Source: Pedobacter sp. UBA1951 | GTDB lineage: Bacteria > Bacteroidota > Bacteroidia > Sphingobacteriales > Sphingobacteriaceae | Assembly: GCA_002336465.1 (NCBI GenBank) | Contig: DDEP01000044.1 | Span: 1 to 11,618, forward strand | Length of the DNA: 11,618 bases | Direction of reading: 5' to 3' | Shown here: positions 1 to 7,075 of the stretch, one piece after another | Layout of the letters: each line of letters starts with the position of its first letter | Numbering within the stretch: position 1 is the stretch's first letter | The notes under the pieces: generated by a model | What the model was told of the DNA's origin: nothing | The model's input: only the letters and a program-made list of their open reading frames with translations | The model's database searches: none | Program-made: the position numbers and the translations under genes

Positions 1-25
1 ACTCAATAACAGTAATAAAATACAT

Positions 26-442
26 TTATTTAACCCATACCATACTTTTAAAGAAAGGTTGTACTTGGTATTTGATTTCTATAGATAAGGGCAGCGGCTT
101 ATCTTTTAGTAGATTTAGCTGTTGGGCATTCCACAGTGCGTATTCTACATCGCACGAATCAAGCTTTTCCTGACCATTTAAATCAAATTTATAATAGAAC
201 TTAATCGAACTGATTTTTGTTGTCGTTCCGGTAGTGGACTGGTTTATACCATAAACAGGTTTTCTGGCCATTAAAATCCCTGTGGTTTGGTAGGGCATGT
301 TCCTGCCTAACCATAACATTTTAAGATAGGCAAAGTTGAAAAAGAAAAGCAAGGCTAATGAAATAAACAGTAGTAAGCCCACGGTTTTCCATATGGATGG
401 CCAGTCGTAAAATTCTATGCGCTCTTTGATCTGCTTGAACAT
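26..442 (-). CDS. Small membrane-anchored protein of unknown function
   Basis: I do not recognise this 138-residue protein. It starts with a short charged segment, followed by one strongly hydrophobic stretch at about residues 19-42 (rich in Leu and Phe) that is probably a single membrane helix or an uncleaved signal anchor. The remaining 95 or so residues are polar, with alternating hydrophobic positions that suggest beta structure, for example SIKFYYKFDLNG and LSIEIKYQV. The layout of one helix followed by a small beta domain resembles DUF3592-type proteins, but I see no diagnostic motif. It is the last of three minus-strand genes (dtd, a 60-residue membrane protein, this one) and begins 80 bp after its upstream neighbour, so co-transcription is possible but not shown. 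The ATG at 440-442 is the only sensible start ahead of the helix. Confidence 0.65.
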   Translation of the reverse strand: MFKQIKERIEFYDWPSIWKTVGLLLFISLALLFFFNFAYLKMLWLGRNMPYQTTGILMARKPVYGINQSTTGTTTKISSIKFYYKFDLNGQEKLDSCDVEYALWNAQQLNLLKDKPLPLSIEIKYQVQPFFKSMVWVK

Positions 443-522
443 GTGAAATGTTCTTATAGGTTTTGGTAATGTAAATTTAAGAAATATGGGTATTAATTTT
501 ATTCACTTTACTTGTCTATGTA

Positions 523-705
523 TCAGCTTATTACAGACCTAACAGTAAAGCCAATGGCTATAACCAAGCAAAGCATAAACCAGAAATACCCTCTAATGAA
601 GAACCCAGAATAATAAGTTTTGTCGGTGTTTTCTTCTGGCTTTGTTTTCTTGGCTAAGAAATAGATTACAGCAGCAAGAATATAGAAAATAAGGGCATGT
701 TTCAT
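523..705 (-). CDS. 60-residue two-helix membrane protein, unknown function
   Basis: This short reading frame encodes a probable small membrane protein. Residues 3-18 are hydrophobic, then comes a charged, lysine- and glutamate-rich linker (about 19-30), and a second hydrophobic segment spans about residues 40-58. The pattern of two helices joined by a short charged loop is common among small inner-membrane proteins, and I cannot assign a function. It begins 29 bp after the dtd stop codon on the same strand, so it may be translated from the dtd transcript. The hydrophobic pattern and the close spacing make it a more credible gene than a chance frame, but its small size leaves some doubt. Confidence 0.55.
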   Translation of the reverse strand: MKHALIFYILAAVIYFLAKKTKPEENTDKTYYSGFFIRGYFWFMLCLVIAIGFTVRSVIS

Positions 706-734
706 AAAATATAGTATTTAGATCTCTACTGTCA

Positions 735-1187
735 TCACTCTTTATTCTTAGTATCGATAACGATCGTTACCGGGCCATCATTGATCAGGCTGATTTTCAT
801 ATCGGCACCAAAAATGCCACATTGTACCGTTTTGCCAATAAGTGTTGAGAGTTCTTTCTTCATCTGCTCATAAAGCGGAATAGCTTTTTCGGGTCTGGCT
901 GCACGTGTAAAGCCCGGTCTGTTGCCTTTTTTGGTAGAAGCAAAGAGCGTAAACTGGCTGATCAGTAAAATATTGCCGTTAATATCTGCCAGCGATTTGT
1001 TCATTAATCCTTCACTGTCGCTAAAAATGCGCATGTTGGCTATCTTTTGGGCTAGCCATTGCAGGTCTTCGGTAGTATCTTCATCTTCAATGCCCAATAA
1101 AACCACAAAACCCTGTTCTATTTGTCCGGTAATTTGTGTCTCTACGGTGCAGCTCGCTTGGGTTACGCGTTGTATAACAGCTCTCAT
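735..1187 (-). CDS. dtd: D-aminoacyl-tRNA deacylase (DTD)
   Basis: DTD is a cytoplasmic proofreading enzyme that hydrolyses D-amino acids (and glycine mischarged on tRNA-Ala) from tRNA, preventing their use in translation. The 150-residue length is normal for the family. It begins with the typical MRAVIQRVT strand. It carries the SQFTLFA motif at residues 77-83, the KKGNRPGF segment at 86-93, GIFGADM at 124-130 and NDGPVT at 136-141. The Gly138-Pro139 pair is the cross-subunit cis-proline motif that gives DTD its chiral selectivity. All key motifs are intact, so the enzyme should be active. It is divergent from the DUF2027-Smr gene and leads the minus-strand group that contains two small membrane proteins. 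A 10-bp palindrome overlaps its start codon. Confidence 0.97.
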   Translation of the reverse strand: MRAVIQRVTQASCTVETQITGQIEQGFVVLLGIEDEDTTEDLQWLAQKIANMRIFSDSEGLMNKSLADINGNILLISQFTLFASTKKGNRPGFTRAARPEKAIPLYEQMKKELSTLIGKTVQCGIFGADMKISLINDGPVTIVIDTKNKE

Positions 1188-1225
1188 AACGTTATTGATA
1201 AGTATAGTGCCCTAAGTTAATTAAC
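1186..1225. promoter_or_regulatory. Two 10-bp palindromes in the dtd / DUF2027-Smr divergent region
   Basis: ATAACGTTAT (1186-1195, overlapping the dtd ATG) and GTTAATTAAC (1216-1225) are both perfect 10-bp palindromes. Their centres lie 30 bp apart, close to three turns of the helix, inside the 83-bp gap between two divergent genes. They could be operator half-sites or chance palindromes in AT-rich DNA. No function is assigned. Confidence 0.2.
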
Positions 1226-1245
1226 CTTTTTTAAATGCTAAATTG

Positions 1246-1253
1246 TAGCTTTG
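1246..1253 (+). promoter_or_regulatory. Bacteroidota-type -7 promoter box for the DUF2027-Smr gene
   Basis: TAGCTTTG matches the TAnnTTTG consensus recognised by the primary sigma factor of Bacteroidota. It lies 17 bp before the ATG at 1271, which would give a leader of only about 10 nt. That leader includes a weak Shine-Dalgarno-like TAAGG at 1264-1268. I do not see a convincing -33 TTTG at the usual distance. Confidence 0.5.
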
Positions 1254-1270
1254 AATAAAATTTTAAGGTA

Positions 1271-2215
1271 ATGAAGTTTAAGCTTGGCGATTTTGTACGG
1301 TTTTTAGATGAGAAAAGAGAAGGTTATGTAACCAATATCATGAATGATACCACGGTAGGTGTAACCGATACAGATGGTTTTGAGATACCTGTAGCAGTAA
1401 GCAATCTTACGCATGTATATGGGCACCAAGAAGAAAATGCTGCTTTTAACGAGCAAGAAAACGAAGTTCTGGTTGACGATACTTTTAGGGAACACGGGGT
1501 TTTTATAGCCGTTGCCGAAGATGGTAAAGCTAGTGCAGTAGCACATTTGAGTGTGGTTAACCGTAGTTCTTACCAATTGATGTTTACCTTAAAAACAGAT
1601 AGAAAAGGGACTTATAAAGGTGAATTTGCTAGTGTTATTCCTGCTAAGACAGCCGTAACCTTATATGCGGCTAACTTAGGCGACTTAGATAACTGGCCAA
1701 TATTTATGATACAGGCCTTGTATTTTAGCACGGCTAATATTAAGCCTAAAGCACCTTTGCTGGTAGAGCGAAAATTTAGAGCCAAAGATTTTAGCACCTC
1801 AAAAATACAGATACCCGAGATTAATAAGTACGGTTGGTTAATTGAACTGGACGAGCAAGCTCCGGTTATAGATGCGCAAAAACTTAAAGAGAGTTTTTTT
1901 AGCCAAAAAGCAGAAAAACACAAAGTGGTTCGTCCGACAGATGAGGTTGATCTACATATCGAAAAGCTACGTGATGACCACCAGTTTTTGAGTGAGAGCG
2001 AAATGTTAGAGATACAACTGGCCTATTTTAACCAAGTTTTAGATGCCGCTATTGTAAACCAAATGCCTAAGATTGTAATTATACATGGCGTGGGTAATGG
2101 TACATTAAGGCATCATATCCATAAAATAATCAGTAAACATCCGCAGGTACGCACTTTTATGGACGCTCGTAAAGAGAAATTCGGTTTTGGTGCTACGGAA
2201 ATTGTGTTTAAGTAG
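1271..2215 (+). CDS. DUF2027 and Smr domain protein
   Basis: This 314-residue cytoplasmic protein has the DUF2027-Smr architecture found in Bacteroidota. The N-terminus (residues 1-50) is a small SH3-like barrel (KLGDFVRFLDEKREGYV). A beta-rich DUF2027 body spans about 70-195, and a C-terminal Smr domain spans about 222-314. The Smr landmarks are the VDLHIEKL segment (226-233), HGVGNGTLR (272-280) and the final FGFGATEIVF strand (304-313). Smr domains are known from MutS2 and related proteins, where they act as endonucleases on branched DNA or on mRNA of stalled ribosomes. The DLHI and HGxGxGxLR elements are intact, so nuclease activity is possible. The MutS ATPase core is absent, and the true substrate of this stand-alone form is unknown. 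It is divergently transcribed from dtd with its own -7 box. Confidence 0.9.
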   Translation: MKFKLGDFVRFLDEKREGYVTNIMNDTTVGVTDTDGFEIPVAVSNLTHVYGHQEENAAFNEQENEVLVDDTFREHGVFIAVAEDGKASAVAHLSVVNRSSYQLMFTLKTDRKGTYKGEFASVIPAKTAVTLYAANLGDLDNWPIFMIQALYFSTANIKPKAPLLVERKFRAKDFSTSKIQIPEINKYGWLIELDEQAPVIDAQKLKESFFSQKAEKHKVVRPTDEVDLHIEKLRDDHQFLSESEMLEIQLAYFNQVLDAAIVNQMPKIVIIHGVGNGTLRHHIHKIISKHPQVRTFMDARKEKFGFGATEIVFK

Positions 2216-2229
2216 GCGCCCCTATTGTG

Positions 2230-2345
2230 CGTCATGCGGAACTTGGTTCAGCATCTTTCTTGTTAGCATAGACCCTGACCACGAGGTAGCTACAAGACCA
2301 TAAAGAAAAACTAACAATGCCTTGTAAAACGAGTTCAGGGTAACG
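2230..2345. repeat. Degenerate palindromic intergenic repeat
   Basis: The 179-bp gap between the convergent DUF2027-Smr and SDR genes holds a structured, apparently non-coding element. Its two ends are imperfect inverted repeats: the left end reads CGTCATGCGGAACTTGGTTC, and the right end, read from the other strand, starts CGTTACCCTGAACTCGTTTT. Inside are a hairpin at 2235-2253 (arms TGCGGAAC and GTTCAGCA, one mismatch) and three perfect inverted pairs: TTGTTAG/CTAACAA, ACCCTGA/TCAGGGT and TACAAG/CTTGTA. The GTCAT-GAACTTG-TTCAG style of sequence resembles short repeats that I recall scattered between genes in Pedobacter-like genomes, so a worn copy of a REP- or MITE-like family is my best reading. 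Copy number cannot be judged from a single window. Confidence 0.5.
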
Positions 2346-2394
2346 ACTGGATATAGCGTGATAGGAGAGGGCAAATAATTATAAGCTTTGCTAT

Positions 2395-3270
2395 TTAACT
2401 CCCCTTAGCTGATCGTGTCATTTGCTCTAGCATATCCCACATTTCAGAAGGGATGGCTTCCAGCCCGCTAAATTGTCCAGCGCCTTGTAACCATTCGCCA
2501 CCATCTATGGTAATGACTTCGCCATTGATATAGCCCGAGAAATCGCTTACTAAAAATGCAGAAAGATTAGCCAATTCTTGGTGATTGCCCGTGCGCTTTA
2601 AAGGAACACGGTTCTTAAAATCGAATTTCTGTGCTAGATCGCCCGGTAACAGTCTTTCCCATGCACCTTTGGTAGGGAATGGCCCTGGAGCAATGGCATT
2701 GGTTCTGATATTGTATTTACCCCACTCAACCGCCAGCGATCGGGTAAGAGCCAATACACCTCCTTTTGCACAGGCTGAGGGAACTACATAAGCCGAACCT
2801 GTAAATGCATACGTAGTTACAATATTGAGCACAGTAGCTGCTTGTTTCTGAGCGATCCAATGTTTGCCAAAGGCTAGCGTACAGTTTACCGTTCCTTTGA
2901 GCACAATATCAATAATGGTAGAAAAAGCATTGGCAGATAAACGTTCTGTTGGCGAGATAAAATTACCTGCGGCATTGTTAACCAAGGCATCTACTTGCCC
3001 AAATGTTGCTGTAGCCTCGTTTAACAGGTGTTCTACTTGCGTATAATCTCTTACATCGCATTGCACAGCTAATACTTTACCACCTGTTTCGGCTTCCATT
3101 TCTTGTGCAGTTTTTTGCAATACTTCTAGTTTGCGGCTGGTAATTACCAAATTGGCTCCCAATTGTAGGAAGTACTTGCCCATGGCACGTCCTAAGCCAG
3201 TGCCACCACCGGTTATGACTATGGTTTTTCCTTTTAGGGCGTTATCTTTTAACATGGGTTCGCTATACAT
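2395..3270 (-). CDS. SDR-type 2,4-dienoyl-CoA reductase (mitochondrial DECR-like)
   Basis: This 291-residue short-chain dehydrogenase probably reduces 2,4-dienoyl-CoA to 3-enoyl-CoA with NADPH during breakdown of unsaturated fatty acids. The Rossmann motif TGGGTGLG lies at residues 20-27, SRK at 45-47 supplies a basic residue suited to the NADPH 2'-phosphate, and NNAAGN is at 98-103. The protein lacks the usual SDR YxxxK: where Tyr is expected there is VPSACAK, with Lys169, and the likely catalytic Tyr154 lies in TTYAFTG. This arrangement, together with NFISPTERLS and the AKGS ending, is the signature of the mitochondrial DECR1 family, not of the unrelated FMN/iron-sulfur FadH. The frame is open up to 3357, but the extra 29 residues have no family counterpart. 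I chose the ATG at 3268-3270, although the ATG at 3253-3255 is also possible. The upstream neighbour on the strand is an enoyl-CoA isomerase, which supports this role. Confidence 0.85.
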   Translation of the reverse strand: MYSEPMLKDNALKGKTIVITGGGTGLGRAMGKYFLQLGANLVITSRKLEVLQKTAQEMEAETGGKVLAVQCDVRDYTQVEHLLNEATATFGQVDALVNNAAGNFISPTERLSANAFSTIIDIVLKGTVNCTLAFGKHWIAQKQAATVLNIVTTYAFTGSAYVVPSACAKGGVLALTRSLAVEWGKYNIRTNAIAPGPFPTKGAWERLLPGDLAQKFDFKNRVPLKRTGNHQELANLSAFLVSDFSGYINGEVITIDGGEWLQGAGQFSGLEAIPSEMWDMLEQMTRSAKGS

Positions 3271-3434
3271 ATTGGGTTTGTTTAAGGTTGAACAATGGGT
3301 TGATCTGTATGGTTTTCTTTTTAAGTAAATGTTTAGGCTAATGATTGCAAACCGCATCAGTCAAGGTCGGTTTTAAGTTTAACGAAAGGGTTTTACGGCT
3401 ATCGCTTCAATCTTAAATCAACTCAAGTTAAATA

Positions 3435-4199
3435 TTAACTTTTCTTCTGCAGGTTATCTATCATAGCTTTTAAAATAGCTCTTGTACCCGGCGACCACCA
3501 TTGTTTGAGCATAGTTTCTAGTTCTGTACTTTGGTCTGAATTTGCTGTGGCAATAAGTTGTTTACGGATGTTTAATTTGCTTTGCTGCCAAGTGTTTTGC
3601 TCAAAAGCCATGTATTTTCTTACTTTGCGCTCAGCTGCGGTTAATATGCTTTCGGGTTTAGTAATCTCATCAACTAGGCCAATCTGCAAGGCTTCTTCTG
3701 GATTGAACAGCTTACCTTCTAGTAGGCTACGGGTAGCATTGGCTTTCCCTAACCAAAAAGAATAGAGTTCAAAAATACTGTTAGGCACAATAATGCCTAC
3801 GGGAACTTCATTAAGCCCAATGATGTACTTACCTTCTGCCATTACACGGGCATCGCAAGCTAATGCCATTACACACCCACCTGCAGGACTGTGGCCATTA
3901 ATAGCGGCAACAATAGGTTTTTGAAAACTGACCATGTTACCGATAAAGCCTAAAAACAGTTGCCAAAAACTTTTGGCTTCTTCTTCGTTATAGTGGTATA
4001 ATTCAATCAGGTCTAAACCCGCTGAAAAGAAATTGTCTTTTCCGGCCAAGAGCACACCACCAATATTAGGATCATTGGCAATGTTTTTCAGCATGCCATC
4101 CAATTCTAAGACCATCTCTCGGTTTAGTGCATTAGAGCGGCCTCGGTTTAAAGTTATAACGGCAAGTTTATCTTTTACGGTTGTGGTAATGGTGTTCAT
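3435..4199 (-). CDS. Delta3,delta2-enoyl-CoA isomerase of the crotonase family
   Basis: This 254-residue crotonase-fold enzyme most likely moves a 3-enoyl-CoA double bond to the 2-trans position so that beta-oxidation can continue. The oxyanion-hole segments are FSAGLDL (58-64) and NGHSPAGGC (101-109). The first catalytic glutamate of true hydratases is not at its usual place near the second segment. Instead, IGLNEVPVGIIVP (127-139) places a single acidic residue, Glu131, where mitochondrial ECI1/DCI has IGLNE with its one catalytic glutamate. That points to an isomerase over a hydratase. The next gene on the strand encodes a DECR-like reductase, the other auxiliary enzyme for unsaturated acyl-CoA, after a 164-bp gap. 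The start is fixed by an ATG with an AGAGGA Shine-Dalgarno-like site 7 nt upstream, which lies inside a strong hairpin (4204-4242). Annotation simply as enoyl-CoA hydratase/isomerase would be the cautious alternative. Confidence 0.85.
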   Translation of the reverse strand: MNTITTTVKDKLAVITLNRGRSNALNREMVLELDGMLKNIANDPNIGGVLLAGKDNFFSAGLDLIELYHYNEEEAKSFWQLFLGFIGNMVSFQKPIVAAINGHSPAGGCVMALACDARVMAEGKYIIGLNEVPVGIIVPNSIFELYSFWLGKANATRSLLEGKLFNPEEALQIGLVDEITKPESILTAAERKVRKYMAFEQNTWQQSKLNIRKQLIATANSDQSTELETMLKQWWSPGTRAILKAMIDNLQKKS

Positions 4200-4203
4200 A
4201 TAT

Positions 4204-4242
4204 CTTTCCTCTTAGCTTAATGTTATAAAGCTAAGAGGAAAG
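4204..4242 (-). promoter_or_regulatory. Perfect 15-bp hairpin covering the isomerase Shine-Dalgarno site
   Basis: CTTTCCTCTTAGCTT (4204-4218) and AAGCTAAGAGGAAAG (4228-4242) form a perfect 15-bp stem with a 9-nt loop. The hairpin fills most of the 65-bp gap between the MG2-plug gene and the isomerase gene. Read on the minus strand, the 3' arm contains AGAGGA, a good Shine-Dalgarno-like site, and ends 4 nt before the isomerase ATG. No T-run follows on the minus strand, so it is not a standard intrinsic terminator. It may limit read-through, hide the ribosome binding site, or protect a processed 5' end. The stem is seen directly; its role is inferred. Confidence 0.55.
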
Positions 4243-4264
4243 CATTTATTATGCAAGCATAAAA

Positions 4265-6955
4265 TTATTTTACTTCGTAGGTTAATACTTTTCTGGCTAG
4301 ATTGCCATGAATGTCAATACCTTCAATAACCATTCTGTAGGTGCCAGCTATGTCGGTATTGAAATAGCTTACTTTTGTATTTCCATCTTTATCTGTAACA
4401 ACTTGCGGATCCCAAAATACGGTAGTACGCAAATCTGGGCGATTATCAGGTGTTACATCGTATTTAGGCGAGTAAAACTCACGTATAGCAGAAAATCCTT
4501 TTGGCATGAAACTGATTAGCCCCGGTGTATAACGGTTGTAAGATGTCATGCCGCTTCCTCTTTTTGTGGTGATCACGATTACACCTGCGCTACCATTTGT
4601 GCCATATATAGCACTGTAAGACATGCTTTTTAAAACCTCTACAGTTTCAATATCCTGTACCACAATATCATCTAATGAAAAGCCATCTGTTCCTAAATTT
4701 ATACCATCTAGATAAATAGCCATAGGATTAGGATTATTTCTAGCATAGGCTAAACCGTTTCTGATCTGCACACCAGCTATACGCCCCTGTAGGTATTGTG
4801 ATAATGAAAAAGCGGTTTCTAAATCTTTTGCTGTGATAACCATATCGGCCCTGCCTGATCCATTTAAATTGCTTGAGTTACTAACAGGAACTTTTTTCTC
4901 TGTAATCTTTACTTCGTCTAATAAGATGGTTCGGTTAAGTAAGCCACGTTTAGTCTGGTCTTGAAAATACTTGTCGCTTTGTTGCAGGTATTCCATCAAA
5001 GATTCATTTACGTTCTCATCTAGATCAGCACGGTTCTTATTTTCAGTTACTTTCTGTTTCGGAATGGTATCGAGATTGATCTCTACAAACTTTTTGTCTT
5101 TGTTGGTTCTTGCTTGCACCAAGAATTTTGTGCTATCGGGAAAAGAGATTTCATTGAAGTTGAATTTACCCTTACCATCTGTAAGGGTATCTATCATCAT
5201 GAGGCCTTTTGAAAAAGTAAGCAAAGACACTTTGCCTCCTACAACAGGGTTTTTGCCTTTCATTACATTACCACTGATGCTAAGTCCGGTTTCTGCCGGA
5301 AAAGCTGTGTTTAAAGGAGCATCGTTGTTTACTTGTTGGTAGCTAATTTTTCTCCAACCTTGTGTTAGCAAGAGGTTATCTAAATCTTCTTTGGTTTTTT
5401 TATCATCTTTTAAGAAATAGTAATTGGGTTTTTCTATATACCCACTTAGATCTGAAGTAAGGAGCAAAGCAGTAAGGATATTGCTCTCGTTCTCAGGGTC
5501 GGGTTTTACGGCTGTTGTGTTGGTAACGGCCATTGAGAAACTGCCCATAACAGGAGCATTGCCATAGCTGGCTTTAAAAGAGAAATCAACCTTTTCGCGG
5601 GGTTGGTAAGCAGCTTTTAAGCTTGTAGGCTCAATACCTATTTTATCGTTCATGTTGTTAATAAAAGCGATACGCTCATTTAAAGGCATAAGCTCAGCCG
5701 ATAAAAGGGTAACTTGAATAATGCCTGATGGTAAGCTGTCTTTAGGCACATTGATAAGGTTAACTGGTTTTGCTGAGTTAATTTTAGCGTTTAAAAAAAC
5801 TGTGCCATTGTGTTGTAACAACAAGTTGTAAGCGCCAGTATTGATTTGGCTATTGCTGAAAAAAGTTTTAATAGTAAGCTTTTTGTCGTCGATATTGTTT
5901 ACACTTAAAACTGTACCCTGACTTTCTGCTTTAGGTAGGGTAAGGGTTTTGGTTGTTCCGTTTTTAAGTTTGATGATCGCTTTATAGGTTTCGCCCGGCA
6001 TAGGGTTAAGGTAAAAAGAACCCATGCCCAAAGCGTTACTTTCAATATGTGTGAGTTCTTGGCCTTGCGAGGTTACGATGGTGCCGCTAATAGGTTCGCC
6101 TAAACCATTACTGCCTATTGCTTTAAAAGCGATTTTACCGGGCAGGTTTTCTACCATTTTTCCACCCTCGGCAAAGAACTGCACATCGGTTTCTTTAGCA
6201 GTAGGTGCTATGCTGATTTCTTTGGTAATGACCTGCTTATTGGGAAGCGTAATGCTTGCGTGGATCATTAGGTTTTTATCTGCATTTACCTGTTTGTTTA
6301 CAAAATTAATACTAAGCTCTCCATTGGCATTGGTAACCCCTTTTCCACGGGTTAGATTTTTGGATGAATATTTAACCTCATAGCTTACATTGCAATTGGC
6401 ATAAGGCATATCCTGTTTATCGGTAAACCTAATTACGCTCTTTATTTCTTCTTCATTATTTTGTGTACTAACTGTATTTGTAGCTTTTGTAAATACTTTA
6501 TTTGCCCATGAATTACCAATTTTAATGGTTTTATCGTAGAAAAAGGCGGTACCTGCATTGCGCATCCATTGGGTATAGGATCTGATCCGGTAGTTGCCTT
6601 CTTTAAGAGAATCTGTAAGCTTAAAATCTCCCCACGTAATGCCGCTGTTTAAAGGTAGCTTTAGCTGCTGCGCTATAGAATCTTTCTCGTTGATCAACTC
6701 TACATACAAAATCTTGCTTATGGTTGATGGTTCTTGCGTGGCGCTGTTTACCACATAGGCTTTGAACCAGATATTGTCGCCAATGGCGTAGTAAGGCTTA
6801 TCTAAGTGCAGATAAACTTTTTCCTGCGCATATTTATGGGTATAGAGTTTAAGCTTATTTAAGAACGTTGTAAAAGGATCATCGTTAGCAAGTGCCAAGC
6901 TAACGCTAAAAATGCTAACAAATGCGAAGATTACAGAGAGGATTATCTTTTTCAT
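4265..6955 (-). CDS. Exported MG2 / TonB-plug domain protein without a barrel
   Basis: This 896-residue protein has a clear signal peptide (MKKIILSVIF start, probable cleavage after ALA at residue 23), so it is exported to the periplasm or cell surface. The N-terminal part (about 45-145) resembles the MG2 domain of alpha-2-macroglobulins: EKVYLHLDKPYYAIGDNIWFKAYV. Several immunoglobulin-like beta segments follow. A carboxypeptidase-regulatory-like domain spans about 556-632. A TonB-dependent receptor plug spans about 700-800, with AIYLDG and the SusC-like YGTNGSAGVIVITTKRG. No 22-strand barrel follows; the protein ends with another macroglobulin-like segment (FWDPQVVTDKDGNTKVSYF, 848-866). 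It therefore cannot be a conventional transporter by itself. This architecture recurs in Bacteroidota and is often labelled TonB-dependent receptor plug protein, but its function is unknown. The frame is open 28 codons further upstream, and I reject that extension because the signal peptide begins at 6955. Confidence 0.85.
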   Translation of the reverse strand: MKKIILSVIFAFVSIFSVSLALANDDPFTTFLNKLKLYTHKYAQEKVYLHLDKPYYAIGDNIWFKAYVVNSATQEPSTISKILYVELINEKDSIAQQLKLPLNSGITWGDFKLTDSLKEGNYRIRSYTQWMRNAGTAFFYDKTIKIGNSWANKVFTKATNTVSTQNNEEEIKSVIRFTDKQDMPYANCNVSYEVKYSSKNLTRGKGVTNANGELSINFVNKQVNADKNLMIHASITLPNKQVITKEISIAPTAKETDVQFFAEGGKMVENLPGKIAFKAIGSNGLGEPISGTIVTSQGQELTHIESNALGMGSFYLNPMPGETYKAIIKLKNGTTKTLTLPKAESQGTVLSVNNIDDKKLTIKTFFSNSQINTGAYNLLLQHNGTVFLNAKINSAKPVNLINVPKDSLPSGIIQVTLLSAELMPLNERIAFINNMNDKIGIEPTSLKAAYQPREKVDFSFKASYGNAPVMGSFSMAVTNTTAVKPDPENESNILTALLLTSDLSGYIEKPNYYFLKDDKKTKEDLDNLLLTQGWRKISYQQVNNDAPLNTAFPAETGLSISGNVMKGKNPVVGGKVSLLTFSKGLMMIDTLTDGKGKFNFNEISFPDSTKFLVQARTNKDKKFVEINLDTIPKQKVTENKNRADLDENVNESLMEYLQQSDKYFQDQTKRGLLNRTILLDEVKITEKKVPVSNSSNLNGSGRADMVITAKDLETAFSLSQYLQGRIAGVQIRNGLAYARNNPNPMAIYLDGINLGTDGFSLDDIVVQDIETVEVLKSMSYSAIYGTNGSAGVIVITTKRGSGMTSYNRYTPGLISFMPKGFSAIREFYSPKYDVTPDNRPDLRTTVFWDPQVVTDKDGNTKVSYFNTDIAGTYRMVIEGIDIHGNLARKVLTYEVK

Positions 6956-7013
6956 AATGGTGGTTCTACATTCTTGTAAACAATACTGAAGTTTAACAGG
7001 TTGCTTGTAAATA

Positions 7014-7050
7014 AATATAGCCTCTTGCTGCAAAAACAAAAGGCTATATT
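7014..7050 (-). terminator. Probable terminator after the dCTP deaminase gene
   Basis: AATATAGCCT (7014-7023) and AGGCTATATT (7041-7050) form a perfect 10-bp stem with a 17-nt loop, starting 25 bp past the dcd stop codon. On the minus strand the stem is followed by TATTTATTTA, a modest T-rich run, which fits a weak intrinsic terminator. It lies between dcd and the MG2-plug gene downstream, so it may separate the two transcripts. Confidence 0.5.
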
Positions 7051-7075
7051 AAGATTAGGTTGACATGTATTTGGT

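Noticed and set aside
2216..2394. Possible small gene or tRNA in the largest intergenic gap
   Set aside because: No cloverleaf or open frame with a credible start was found; the inverted repeats explain the structure better as an intergenic repeat.
3271..3357. In-frame N-terminal extension of 29 codons on the SDR gene
   Set aside because: The added residues (MRFAIISLNI onward) have no match to the family and would put a basic tail ahead of the standard start. The ATG at 3268-3270 or 3253-3255 gives a family-like N-terminus.
3425..3441. 7-bp AT-rich inverted repeat with a 3-nt loop at the end of the isomerase gene
   Set aside because: It overlaps the stop codon, contains one G-C pair per arm and lacks a T-run, so it is too weak to call as a terminator.
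4971..5342. Plus-strand open frame of 123 codons opposite the MG2-plug gene
   Set aside because: It is a shadow of the real gene on the other strand, with no domain, no start signal and a serine/leucine-rich composition typical of antisense frames. The same applies to the other long antisense frames in the window.
6956..7039. Upstream extension of the MG2-plug gene by 28 codons
   Set aside because: The signal peptide (MKKIILSVIF) begins at 6955; the extension would place a polar tail before it and would run into the terminator hairpin of dcd.
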